The notes under the pieces were generated by a model, which was not told where the DNA came from, searched no databases, and worked only from the letters and a program-made list of their open reading frames with translations. DNA of 64,000 nt from Algivirga pacifica (lineage in GTDB: Bacteria; Bacteroidota; Bacteroidia; Cytophagales; Flammeovirgaceae). Of the stretch, positions 18,443 through 26,692 are shown piece after piece (position 1 is the stretch's first letter; every line of letters starts with the position of its first letter). The translations under genes and the position numbers were made by a program. The DNA is taken from assembly GCF_039543525.1 (NCBI RefSeq), contig NZ_BAABJX010000052.1, forward strand, positions 1 through 64,000. Direction: 5' to 3'.

Positions 18443-19175
18443 GGGTTAAAGAAGGAGCCTCCAACATACCCATATGCCCTACTTCTGCAAGAAGATGAAC
18501 ATGGCTATCCATTGGGAGGTGACATTGTGCTAAACTATCTTCCAAGGGAACGGCCTTATCTTCTTTACCTATAATAAACAGGATGGGAATATCAGTTAAA
18601 GAAAGTACTTCACTACGGTCTTTTCTTTTTTTCATGGCTTGTGCGGCCCTAATGAGTCCTTCCTGGGTGTTGTTTTTTTGGGCCGTAGCAATCAAATGTT
18701 CAATACTACTAGCATGTGTTTTTTTGAACTCTTCTGAGAAAAGATTCGGGATCATACTCCGTATAAACTTGTTCGACCCTTGTTCCTGAATGATTTGACA
18801 GGCTCTGTCTCGGTTATTCTTTTTTTCTTCTGAATCGGCATAAGCCGTAGAATGAAAAAGTACAAGGCCCCTAAGCATATATGGGTAGTTTTCTGCAAAT
18901 GCTAGGGAGATGTATCCTCCTAAAGAATGTCCGATAAGGATAAAGTCAGTAATCTTTAGGCTTTGTAAAGTTTTTTGTAATTGGTCAGCGTAATCAGGAA
19001 TACTGTTCGTTTCATCAGGAAGTACACTTTGGCCTGATCCTGGTAGGTCTACACAAATAACACGATAAGTATTGGATAAGGCAATACTAAAATCATCCCA
19101 TATTTCTTTGGATTCACAAAAGCCATGAACGAAAACAAGTACAGGGCCATTGCCCTTATCAGTATAAGCAAGCAT
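18405..19175 (-). CDS. Alpha/beta hydrolase
   Basis: A 256-residue soluble hydrolase. The oxyanion segment is HGF at residues 17-19, the nucleophile Ser84 lies in GHSLGGY, the acid is Asp in GKEDKAVP near 211 and the catalytic His is in EVGHMG near 236, so the triad is complete. A lid region lies between about 130 and 190. The family includes esterases, haloperoxidases and C-C bond hydrolases, so the substrate cannot be named. It converges on the sensor gene with a 38-nt overlap of coding ends. Confidence 0.85.
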   Translation of the reverse strand: MLAYTDKGNGPVLVFVHGFCESKEIWDDFSIALSNTYRVICVDLPGSGQSVLPDETNSIPDYADQLQKTLQSLKITDFILIGHSLGGYISLAFAENYPYMLRGLVLFHSTAYADSEEKKNNRDRACQIIQEQGSNKFIRSMIPNLFSEEFKKTHASSIEHLIATAQKNNTQEGLIRAAQAMKKRKDRSEVLSLTDIPILFIIGKEDKAVPLEDSLAQCHLPMDSHVHLLAEVGHMGMLEAPSLTLKKLKNFVSYCE

Positions 19176-19213
19176 GTTGAAATCAGTCTTTGATCATAAG
19201 AAAGGTTTAATGT

Positions 19214-19252
19214 AAGAAGGTCGTAGTTTAAAAACCACGACCTTTCTTATTT
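19214..19252. terminator. Hairpin between the saccharopine-type gene and the hydrolase
   Basis: Arms 19214-19224 and 19237-19248 pair over 11 bp with one bulge. A short T run follows on the plus strand; on the minus strand it lies downstream of the saccharopine-dehydrogenase-type gene. Confidence 0.5.
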
Positions 19253-19320
19253 TCCTGTGCTTTTATTATTGACCTCTTGTAGCTTATCAGGAAGAAATAA
19301 TCATTAATAATCAACCAGTC

Positions 19321-20679
19321 TTACATTACTGGTAACTCAGAGGCCAATTTTACTTCCTTTTCGATAAAGCGTACTCCCATAGGTTCAAGCTTATCAAGTA
19401 CCGGAAGATAAATTTCTTTCTTTACTGGAATTTGAACACCAGTAAGGGAAATTTTTCCTTCCAAAAGAAGTTCTGTAGCTACGGCAATAGGTAATCCAAC
19501 AGTTTTGGACATAGCCGTTTCTATAGCGTCCTCTCCTTGTATCACCATATCAGCTGTGTGAAGGTATAGCTCTCCTTCTTTCTTATATTTTACCTTATGG
19601 TGCATGACAATCATATCCTTGTCATTAGGATCCAAGGTCCAGCTTTCTTCTAGAATTTTCTGTAGAATCTGTGCGGGAGTAGCATTTTTAATACCGACTT
19701 TGGTATTGCTGAATATATTCAGTGAATGCAGTTTTTCGATAACATCTGAATCCTGATCCAGCTTCAGGTAATACATTAATTTTAGCTCTACAGAATCATG
19801 TGCATTATAAGCAAGGAAGGAGTTGATAAAGTCTCTGTACGTCATGTCTTCTGAGCCTTCCATAATGTAACTATCATCTGTAGCTCCCAATTGTACAAAA
19901 GCATCCCAGGCACGGCAGAAACCTGGACGACGCAATGTCCCTCGATAGATAGTTGGAATACCCTGTAGACCATATTTGTCAACATAGCTCAAAGAATCTC
20001 GATTGGCATAGCCTTCAAAACGACCATACCCCTCAATATCGATTAGCTCGGTACGACGGAACAACTTGTGGTAAGGGATGTATTTGTATCTTCCGTTATG
20101 ACGGAATTTTACAGCACCTCCATGTCCAGCGATGACAACGTTTCTAGGGTTCCAGGTGAACTTGTATTTCCAGGGGTTATTCTCGCTTTCAGGAGCGAGT
20201 AATCCTCCAGTAAAGGATTCAAAGGCTTCCAGCTCATACCCATTACTTTTTGCCTGCTCAATCATTTTCATGGCAGACATATGGTCAATGCCTGGGTCCA
20301 GTCCGATTTCATTGAGTAGTAATACGCCTTTTTTCTGAGCCTCTTCATGCAGTTCTTCCATTTCTTTGGAAACATAAGAAGCTGTAAGCATATGTTTGCC
20401 GTATTGTACACATTCTCGGGCAATCATGGTATGCATGTAAGCAGGAAGCATGGAGATAATGATATCTGCCTTTTGAACTACTTGCTGTCTTTGCTTTTCG
20501 TCATGAACATCAAAGAAGATGGCTGAAGCGCAATCAAGCCCCTTTGTTTTTTCTTTGGCTAGCTCCAGATTGTACTCCCCCACTGTAATATGCCACCCAT
20601 TTTTTGGGGCACGTTCTATTAAATAATTGATCAAGGAGGATGCTGACCTACCAGCACCAAGGATCGTGATATTTTTCAT
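19321..20679 (-). CDS. Saccharopine dehydrogenase family protein
   Basis: A 452-residue NAD(P)-dependent enzyme of the saccharopine dehydrogenase/reductase type. The N-terminal Rossmann fold shows GAGRSASSLINYL at residues 7-20. The central domain carries LLNEIGLDPGIDHMSAM near 120 and ESFTGGLLAPESENNPWKYK near 155, both characteristic of the family. The C-terminal part closes the substrate site. In lysine catabolism the family splits or makes saccharopine; related enzymes make carboxyspermidines. The neighbours do not settle which. It is preceded by a 242-bp spacer shared with cdd, to which it is divergent. Confidence 0.85.
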   Translation of the reverse strand: MKNITILGAGRSASSLINYLIERAPKNGWHITVGEYNLELAKEKTKGLDCASAIFFDVHDEKQRQQVVQKADIIISMLPAYMHTMIARECVQYGKHMLTASYVSKEMEELHEEAQKKGVLLLNEIGLDPGIDHMSAMKMIEQAKSNGYELEAFESFTGGLLAPESENNPWKYKFTWNPRNVVIAGHGGAVKFRHNGRYKYIPYHKLFRRTELIDIEGYGRFEGYANRDSLSYVDKYGLQGIPTIYRGTLRRPGFCRAWDAFVQLGATDDSYIMEGSEDMTYRDFINSFLAYNAHDSVELKLMYYLKLDQDSDVIEKLHSLNIFSNTKVGIKNATPAQILQKILEESWTLDPNDKDMIVMHHKVKYKKEGELYLHTADMVIQGEDAIETAMSKTVGLPIAVATELLLEGKISLTGVQIPVKKEIYLPVLDKLEPMGVRFIEKEVKLASELPVM

Positions 20680-20921
20680 GTTGTTGATGGTTGTTCGTAA
20701 TTATAATTAGAATCCCACTTTTCAAAATGAGTGTGAAGCATGTCTACTGTAATACAAACACTCAGGAAAAATAAGAATTGATATAATTATATTGGTTAAA
20801 ATGAATGTTCTGTTTAAAAACGTTCGTAAGATGTATTTTTGGTAATTATGGTCAAGGCATAATAAAAAAAATAATTGATATGTTTATAAAGACCTAAAAC
20901 GAATACTTGAATTAAAGTCTT

Positions 20922-21419
20922 ATGCCAGAGAAAATTAATTATACCATACAGCTAGAGAGATATACTTCTTTGGAGGAGTTGCCAAAAGATTATCAGCAAT
21001 TGGTCATTAAGGCAAGAGAAGCTTCTCGAAATGCCTATGCTCCCTATTCTTCTTTTTATGTAGGAGCTGCAGTGCAGTTGGAGACAGGAGAAATTATCTT
21101 GGGAAATAATCAGGAAAATGCAGCCTATCCCTCAGGGATGTGTGCGGAAAGAAGTGCGATGTATTGGATAGGAGGAAATCGTCCAGGACAGAAAATTAAG
21201 GCAATTGCCGTGGTAGCAAATAATCAACAAAAACATGAGTTTGTTGCTATTTCACCTTGTGGCGCTTGTCGACAGGCATTATTAGAGTATGAACATAAGC
21301 AAGAACAAGCCATTGCTATGATTATGGAGACCGAAAACCATGGATTTTTGGTGGTAGATAGTATTCGAAGCCTTTTGCCGGTAACTTTTGATCAGGAATC
21401 TCTACTGGGAGATGAATAA
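20922..21419 (+). CDS. cdd: Cytidine deaminase
   Basis: A 165-residue zinc enzyme of pyrimidine salvage that converts cytidine or deoxycytidine to uridine. The zinc site is seen in GMCAERSA near residue 72 (Cys and catalytic Glu) and PCGACRQ near 113 (two Cys). The segment AYAPYSSFYVGAA near 37-49 binds the nucleoside. This is the small homotetramer-type length plus about 25 extra N-terminal residues. A -7-like TATTTTTG lies at 20834-20841 without a convincing -33 element. Heptad array D follows the stop codon. Confidence 0.92.
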   Translation: MPEKINYTIQLERYTSLEELPKDYQQLVIKAREASRNAYAPYSSFYVGAAVQLETGEIILGNNQENAAYPSGMCAERSAMYWIGGNRPGQKIKAIAVVANNQQKHEFVAISPCGACRQALLEYEHKQEQAIAMIMETENHGFLVVDSIRSLLPVTFDQESLLGDE

Positions 21420-21424
21420 AAAAA

Positions 21425-21490
21425 GGTTATCGTTTATTGGTTACCGTTTATAAATAATGAACGATAAGCAATAAGCGATAACCAATAACC
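21425..21490. repeat. Heptad array D with inverted copy
   Basis: Four units at 21425-21452 (GGTTATC, GTTTATT, GGTTACC, GTTTATA) are followed after 10 nt by four units at 21463-21490 (GATAAGC, AATAAGC, GATAACC, AATAACC). The second half is a near reverse complement of the first, so the RNA can fold. It lies between the convergent cdd and queA genes. Confidence 0.7.
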
Positions 21491-21511
21491 AAACGGTTTG
21501 CTGATACGATA

Positions 21512-22558
21512 CTAGATAATCAACATCGCATCTCCGTAAGTAAGGAAACGGTATTCTTCTTTTACAGCTTCTTCATAAGCTTGCATTACTAGCTCATAAC
21601 CACCAAAGGCAGCAGCCATCATCATTAGCGTAGATTGTGGCTTATGGAAATTGGTGATCAATGAACGACAGATCTTAAAGTCATATGGAGGGAAAATGAA
21701 CTTGTCTGTCCATCCCTCATTTGCTTTGAGTAGGTTAGAGGCTGATACAGAGGTTTCCAACGCTCTCATCACAGTGGTACCTACAGCACATACATTCTTT
21801 TTCTCACTCAAAACACGATTGACAATATCTACAGTAGGTTGAGGAACCTGAAAGTTTTCGGAGTCCATCTTGTGCTTTGTCAGATCTTCTACGTCAACTT
21901 CTCTGAAAGTACCCAATCCAACATGTAAGGTTACTGGAGAAATATCAATACCCTTAATCTCTAATCGCTTAGCGATCTGAGGCGTAAAGTGTAACCCTGC
22001 TGTAGGAGCAGCTACAGCACCCTTTTTGTCGGCAAAGATAGTTTGGAAACGCTCCCTATCGGAATCTTCAGCATCTCTGTTAAGATCTTTTGGTAGAGGA
22101 GTTTCTCCTAGCTCATCAATGGTTTTGTAGAACTCTGCATCATCCCCATCAAATAAGAAACGGATAGTACGACCTCTTGACGTAGTATTGTCAATGACTT
22201 CAGCGACTAAGTTGCCATCGCCAAAATAAAGCTTGTTACCCACACGAATTTTTCGGGCAGGATCTACCAATACGTCCCACAAGTGTGACTCTCGGTTCAA
22301 TTCTCTTAACAAGAATACCTCAATCTTGGCTCCTGTTTTTTCCTTGTTACCGTATAGACGAGCTGGAAATACTTTTGTGTCATTGACTACAAACACATCT
22401 CCTTCGTCATAATAGTCTACAATGTCTCTAAATACTTTGTGCTCTATCTTACCAGTATCTTTATGGATGACCATAAGTCTGGATTCGTCCCTGTTTTCCG
22501 TAGGGTATTGAGCAATTAATTTATCCGGAAGAGTAAATTTAAATTCAGATAACTTCAT
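21512..22558 (-). CDS. queA: S-adenosylmethionine:tRNA ribosyltransferase-isomerase
   Basis: A 348-residue enzyme of queuosine synthesis; it transfers the ribosyl part of SAM to 7-aminomethyl-7-deazaguanine in tRNA to give epoxyqueuosine. Typical segments are the N-terminal LPDKLIAQYPTENRDESRL, VFVVNDTKVFPARL near 55, GAVAAPTAGLHFTP near 183 and VTLHVGLGTFREV near 213. ITNFHKPQSTLMMM follows near 300. The length is normal for the family. It is divergent from the helicase gene. A minus-strand TAATTTTG (22629-22622) may be its -7 box. Confidence 0.95.
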   Translation of the reverse strand: MKLSEFKFTLPDKLIAQYPTENRDESRLMVIHKDTGKIEHKVFRDIVDYYDEGDVFVVNDTKVFPARLYGNKEKTGAKIEVFLLRELNRESHLWDVLVDPARKIRVGNKLYFGDGNLVAEVIDNTTSRGRTIRFLFDGDDAEFYKTIDELGETPLPKDLNRDAEDSDRERFQTIFADKKGAVAAPTAGLHFTPQIAKRLEIKGIDISPVTLHVGLGTFREVDVEDLTKHKMDSENFQVPQPTVDIVNRVLSEKKNVCAVGTTVMRALETSVSASNLLKANEGWTDKFIFPPYDFKICRSLITNFHKPQSTLMMMAAAFGGYELVMQAYEEAVKEEYRFLTYGDAMLII

Positions 22559-22732
22559 TCTGAAATTTTGATTTATATGGTTTATACACCAGAATGTTTT
22601 TCTAGGCTAAAGAACAAGAAACAAAATTAATAAATATCTCTGTATTTTTTTGAAAAGTAAATATTTTTTTATTAAAAGCACTCCTGTTGATTTTAAATCA
22701 ATGTAAGAAATAAGTTCCACGACAACAATTAT

Positions 22733-24145
22733 ATGTTACCGTCAGATTATATTTTACAAGAATTTGGCTTTTCACCTACGGCAGGTCAGGTAAAGCTAAT
22801 GAAAGCTTTAAATGACTTTATTCTGGATAAGAATAGTCCTCGATCCGCATTTGTATTAAAAGGATATGCCGGTACTGGTAAGACCAGTATGGTGAGCGCA
22901 TTGGTAAAAGTATTGAAGCATTTTCAGTACAAGCCTCTGATGTTAGCCCCTACAGGTAGGGCTGCAAAGGTGATGTCTTCCTATGCCTTACGCCAGGCTT
23001 TTACGATTCATAAAATTATTTTTAAGCAGACGGAAGATCCAAATACCGCTCAACTAAAGTTTAAGCGACAGAAAAACTATTATACCAATACCTTATTTAT
23101 AGTTGATGAGGCTTCTATGATCAACGATGCGCAAGAGTATGGAAGTAATGGGTTGCTTTCAGAGTTGATTAGTTTTGTATATGAAGTTCCGGAGGCAGGG
23201 AATAAATTGATGTTAGTAGGGGATATCGCTCAGCTACCTCCGGTACATCAAGAGCTTAGCCCGGCATTGGATCCTGTATACCTGGAAAGTCAATTTAAGC
23301 TTTCTTTGGGTGTACAGGAACTAACCCAAGTAGTTAGGCAAGCCAATGATTCCGGTATTTTGCTCAATGCTACAGGTATCCGAGAGGTCTTATCGAGTCA
23401 GCAAGCAGATATAAAGCTACAAACCAAAGGTTTCAAGGATGTTTTTCGCATGACAAGCGAGAAGCTGGAAGATGGCCTTTTATATGGATATGATAAGTTT
23501 GGGATAGAAAATACGGTCATTATCTGTAGGTCCAATCGAAATGCGACCATGTATAATGAATACATTCGTCGTAGAATACATTTTAGGGAAGAAGAAATAG
23601 AGGTAGGAGACTTCTTGATGATCGTTAGGAATAACTATCATTGGTTACCAGAGGATTCTCCGGCAGGTTTTTTGGCTAATGGTGAGTTTGTAGAAGTAAC
23701 TCGGGTAAGAGGAATAGAAGAGACCTTGGGATTTCGTTTTGCCGACCTGACGATACGACTTTTGGACTATGACAATCATCCTTCAATTGACGTCAAGGTA
23801 CATTTGAATACGCTACATTCTTATACGCCCAATCTCAATCGGGAAGAGAATATGCAGCTCTATGAAGAGGTGGTGCAGCAATACGACGATGTAGAAACAA
23901 AAGCGAAGCGTAATAAAATGATTCGTCAGGACCCTTATCTCAATGCCCTTCAAGTGAAGTTTGCTTATGCACTCACTTGTCATAAATCACAAGGGGGACA
24001 GTGGGATGCTGTGTTTGTGGATCAAGGCTTTTTGAGGGAAGATGCGATTGATACTGATTTTATTCGATGGCTATATACAGCTGTTACCAGAGCAAAGTCA
24101 GAGTTGTTCTTTATGAACTTTAATCAGCGCTTTTTTGGACAGTAA
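22733..24145 (+). CDS. RecD-like ATP-dependent DNA helicase
   Basis: A 470-residue superfamily 1B helicase, much shorter than RecD or RecD2, with only the motor core. Motif I is GYAGTGKTS near residue 44, Ia is APTGRAAKV near 74, II is FIVDEASM near 122 and III is LVGDIAQLPPV near 160. Motif IV/V region ALTCHKSQGGQWDAVFVD is near 415 and motif VI is RWLYTAVTRA near 445. It lacks the N-terminal RecD2 extension, so it resembles the Dda/RecD-like group. A role in replication-fork or recombination repair is inferred. It ends at heptad array E. Confidence 0.88.
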   Translation: MLPSDYILQEFGFSPTAGQVKLMKALNDFILDKNSPRSAFVLKGYAGTGKTSMVSALVKVLKHFQYKPLMLAPTGRAAKVMSSYALRQAFTIHKIIFKQTEDPNTAQLKFKRQKNYYTNTLFIVDEASMINDAQEYGSNGLLSELISFVYEVPEAGNKLMLVGDIAQLPPVHQELSPALDPVYLESQFKLSLGVQELTQVVRQANDSGILLNATGIREVLSSQQADIKLQTKGFKDVFRMTSEKLEDGLLYGYDKFGIENTVIICRSNRNATMYNEYIRRRIHFREEEIEVGDFLMIVRNNYHWLPEDSPAGFLANGEFVEVTRVRGIEETLGFRFADLTIRLLDYDNHPSIDVKVHLNTLHSYTPNLNREENMQLYEEVVQQYDDVETKAKRNKMIRQDPYLNALQVKFAYALTCHKSQGGQWDAVFVDQGFLREDAIDTDFIRWLYTAVTRAKSELFFMNFNQRFFGQ

Positions 24146-24152
24146 ACAGTGA

Positions 24153-24255
24153 TCAATTATTAATTTTCAATTTTTAATTATTTGCCTATCACTATGCTTA
24201 TCTACTCGATAGATAGTCGCCTCATTAAAAATTGAAAATTAATAATTGAAAATTA
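24153..24255. repeat. Heptad arrays E, A+T-only, inverted pair
   Basis: Left array 24153-24180 has TCAATTA, TTAATTT, TCAATTT and TTAATTA. The right array 24228-24255 has AAAATTG, AAAATTA, ATAATTG and AAAATTA, nearly its reverse complement, after a 47-nt spacer. The pair lies between the converging helicase and rdgB genes and could act as a terminator for both. Confidence 0.7.
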
Positions 24256-24261
24256 AAAGCA

Positions 24262-24840
24262 TTATTGCTTTTTAAGGAAGTCAATCAACTTATCCACAGC
24301 TTTCCCTCTATGGCTAATCTTGTTTTTTTCTTCCATACTGATTTGAGCAAAAGTTTTGTCATATCCTTTCGGTTGGAAGATTGGGTCATAGCCAAAGCCT
24401 TCGTCTCCGGTTTTTTCAGTGATAATATCACCTTCTGCAATTCCTTCGAATTGATGGAACTTTCCATCTAATACTAGAGTAATGACTGTTTTGAAACGGG
24501 CACTACGGTCTTCTTTACCTTCAAGGTTTTTTAGGAGTAGACTCATATTGTCCTCACTATCTTTTTGTGGGCCAGCATAACGAGCAGAAAGCACCCCTGG
24601 TTCTCCATTGAGGGCAGTGACCTCTAAGCCTGTATCATCGGCAAAGCAGCTTACCTTGTAGCGTTCCCAGATATAGGAGGCTTTCAGCTGGGAGTTTCCT
24701 TCAATAGTGGGTTCGGTCTCTGGAATATCCTCTGTGCAGCCAATGGCGTCTAGTCCTACAACTTCATAAAAACCGTCAAGTTGCTTACGGATTTCTTTGA
24801 GTTTATTGGCATTATTGGTAGCGAAGCAAATGGATTTCAT
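24262..24840 (-). CDS. rdgB: Non-canonical purine NTP pyrophosphatase (ITPase/HAM1 family)
   Basis: A 192-residue house-cleaning enzyme that hydrolyses dITP, ITP and XTP to monophosphates so that they are not built into DNA. The N-terminal CFATNNANKLKEI is the family substrate loop. CFADDTGLEV near 65 holds the metal-binding Asp pair, GEPGVLSARYAG follows near 79, and the base-recognition segment GFGYDPIFQP is near 147 with ISHRGKA near 175. Length and all motifs are normal. It converges with the helicase gene. Confidence 0.95.
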   Translation of the reverse strand: MKSICFATNNANKLKEIRKQLDGFYEVVGLDAIGCTEDIPETEPTIEGNSQLKASYIWERYKVSCFADDTGLEVTALNGEPGVLSARYAGPQKDSEDNMSLLLKNLEGKEDRSARFKTVITLVLDGKFHQFEGIAEGDIITEKTGDEGFGYDPIFQPKGYDKTFAQISMEEKNKISHRGKAVDKLIDFLKKQ

Positions 24841-24934
24841 ATCGATTAAAGTTTATAAGATCTACGTAATATATTTTTTTCATACCGCTACGCGGCTTAT
24901 GTTAATTTTAATTGCTTTGCAATTATGAAGATAT

Positions 24935-24966
24935 AAAAAAACTGGAACCCCATAAGGAGTTCCAGT
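24935..24966 (-). terminator. Terminator of the FKBP lipoprotein operon
   Basis: On the minus strand an 11-bp GC-containing stem (24956-24966 with 24941-24951) is followed by a run of T (A run at 24935-24941). It ends the two-gene operon 24997-26508. Confidence 0.8.
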
Positions 24967-24996
24967 CCGTGTGTACGAATTATTGTACAGATATTT

Positions 24997-25575
24997 TTAC
25001 TGCTTAATAAGCTCGTCTACTTTAATGTCGAATACCAAAATGGCATTTGCAGGAACCAAGCTACCGCTTCCAGCATTTCCATAGCCTAGCTCAGAAGGAA
25101 TAAAGAAACGTGTAGAGTCTCCTTCTTTCATCAGGCGTAGGGCTTTTTGCCATCCTTGAATAACAGGATTATACTTGAAGGTTGAGGTAGTGTCACTCGT
25201 CACTGTTAAAACAGGGATTCCTTTGGCTATATCTGCTGAATCCAAGACCACCTCAAAAGGATTATCGGTGAGTACTGAGCTATCAAACAGATCTCCATAC
25301 AGTACCCATCCAGTATACTTTAGTCTCAAAGAGTCGTTGTCATCGGCGATAGCTGTACCACTGCCTTCTGTATGGTTGAAATAATAAATTCCATCCTCAG
25401 TACGATCGAAGGAGCTTCCCTCTACTAAATCCAGGTCAAACTCTAAGTGTGTACGGATAATACGATCCTCTCTTGCACTTCTTGAAAGATCTTCTAATTC
25501 TCCGTCATCCTCGCAAGAGGTCCCAAAAATTAATAGGGTAGACGAAAGTAAGCCAAAAAATAAGTGTCTTATCAT
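24997..25575 (-). CDS. FKBP-type peptidyl-prolyl isomerase lipoprotein (small)
   Basis: A 192-residue lipoprotein. The signal peptide ends in the lipobox FGTSC near residue 20, followed by an acidic EDDGELED stretch. The FKBP domain occupies about 75-192, with LRLKYTGWVLYGDLFDSS, IQGWQKALRLMKEGDSTRF and IPSELGYGNAGSGSLVPA, so the fold is complete. It should catalyse proline isomerisation of proteins in the periplasm. The start codon is 3 nt after the stop of the upstream FKBP gene, which makes an operon. Such lipoproteins (GldI type) are linked to gliding in flavobacteria; the link here is only by family. Confidence 0.88.
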   Translation of the reverse strand: MIRHLFFGLLSSTLLIFGTSCEDDGELEDLSRSAREDRIIRTHLEFDLDLVEGSSFDRTEDGIYYFNHTEGSGTAIADDNDSLRLKYTGWVLYGDLFDSSVLTDNPFEVVLDSADIAKGIPVLTVTSDTTSTFKYNPVIQGWQKALRLMKEGDSTRFFIPSELGYGNAGSGSLVPANAILVFDIKVDELIKQ

Positions 25576-25578
25576 TTT

Positions 25579-26508
25579 TTAATTAATATCCTTAAGATTG
25601 ATTTCAAATACCATCGGAGTAACCGGAGGGAAAGAACTGTTTGGATTAAGTAGCCTTGGAATTTGTCCATATCCATAATGAGAAGGAATAAGGATAATAG
25701 CTTTTTCTCCTTTTTTCATGGTTTGTAGTCCCTCAGACCATCCTTTAACAAAGTTAGCATAAACAAACGGTACTTTCCAATCTGTATTGGAATCAAAAAC
25801 TTGTCCAGACAAGAATTTTCCAGTATAATCTAGTGTTACGGTATCACCTTCTGCAATACTAGTGGTATCTGCAGTCTCTTCAAGGATAACCTTGTACACA
25901 TCAGAGCCAGGGATAAGGTGTGTAGCGGCATTTTCTACTCCGAGAGAATCTTGCATATAGGTGATCAGCAGCTCGTCTTCATGAAAACGCTGCTCTAAAG
26001 TATCCCTTACTTCTAATACCTCTACTTCAGAACGGATAATAGCATTTGCTGGAACATCTATTCCATTAATCGTACCACTATTGCTGCCATAAGCCATTAA
26101 AGAAGGCATATAAAGCTCTGCTTTTTCGTTCTCATACAGGTTAGCAATACCATCGGACATACCATATAGAGGCGCTCCGTATCCATAGCCAAGAACAATA
26201 GTATAGTTATCTGACGAAAGGAAAGGAGTAGTTTCTAAGCTATCCTTATGAAATACCTTGTTGGAGAAAGCAATGTCCAGAATCTTACCAGTATATTCTG
26301 TAGAAATAGCGCCTTCTCCCCCTTCTAAAGTCACAATACGTACTCCCCCGTCTGTGCTACGGTAAGCGATTTCATTTTCGATCAAGAATTTATCAATGGT
26401 TTCTTTATCGTTTTCCAGAGAATCTTCAATGCTGTCGCTAAAGCAAGAAGTAAGAGCTCCCATCATGATAGAAGCTGCGGCGAAGTTTTTAAAAAGTTTG
26501 TTCATCAT
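25579..26508 (-). CDS. FKBP-type lipoprotein with two FKBP-like domains
   Basis: A 309-residue lipoprotein with lipobox LTSC near residue 22. The C-terminal FKBP domain (about 200-305) has VTLDYTGKFLSGQVFDSN, VKGWSEGLQTMKKGEKAI and IPSHYGYGQ. An N-terminal domain (about 45-165) has the same outline but a weak active site (AYGSNSGT, PANAI), so it may be a degenerate FKBP copy acting as chaperone or dimerisation unit. It is the first gene of a two-gene operon, 3 nt from the next. The upstream third FKBP gene is 184 bp away and has its own terminator. Confidence 0.85.
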   Translation of the reverse strand: MMNKLFKNFAAASIMMGALTSCFSDSIEDSLENDKETIDKFLIENEIAYRSTDGGVRIVTLEGGEGAISTEYTGKILDIAFSNKVFHKDSLETTPFLSSDNYTIVLGYGYGAPLYGMSDGIANLYENEKAELYMPSLMAYGSNSGTINGIDVPANAIIRSEVEVLEVRDTLEQRFHEDELLITYMQDSLGVENAATHLIPGSDVYKVILEETADTTSIAEGDTVTLDYTGKFLSGQVFDSNTDWKVPFVYANFVKGWSEGLQTMKKGEKAIILIPSHYGYGQIPRLLNPNSSFPPVTPMVFEINLKDIN

Positions 26509-26632
26509 ATTAAGCTGTTTGTTGTAAGTATCGTCTAGTCTTTTTTAAAAGGACCAAAAAAGGCGCCAAATAGTTGTAAGCCTATCTCAAAAAAAGTATA
26601 AGGCATAAATCCTATAAAATATTGGACGAAGA

Positions 26633-26669
26633 TAAAAAAAAGACTGAATGCCCTAAAGTACTCAGTCTT
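26633..26669 (-). terminator. Terminator after the three-domain FKBP gene
   Basis: On the minus strand the arms 26662-26669 and 26640-26647 pair perfectly over 8 bp and are followed by a T run (A run at 26633-26640). Confidence 0.75.
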
Positions 26670-26692
26670 AATTAGTTTAAATGTAGTGAACC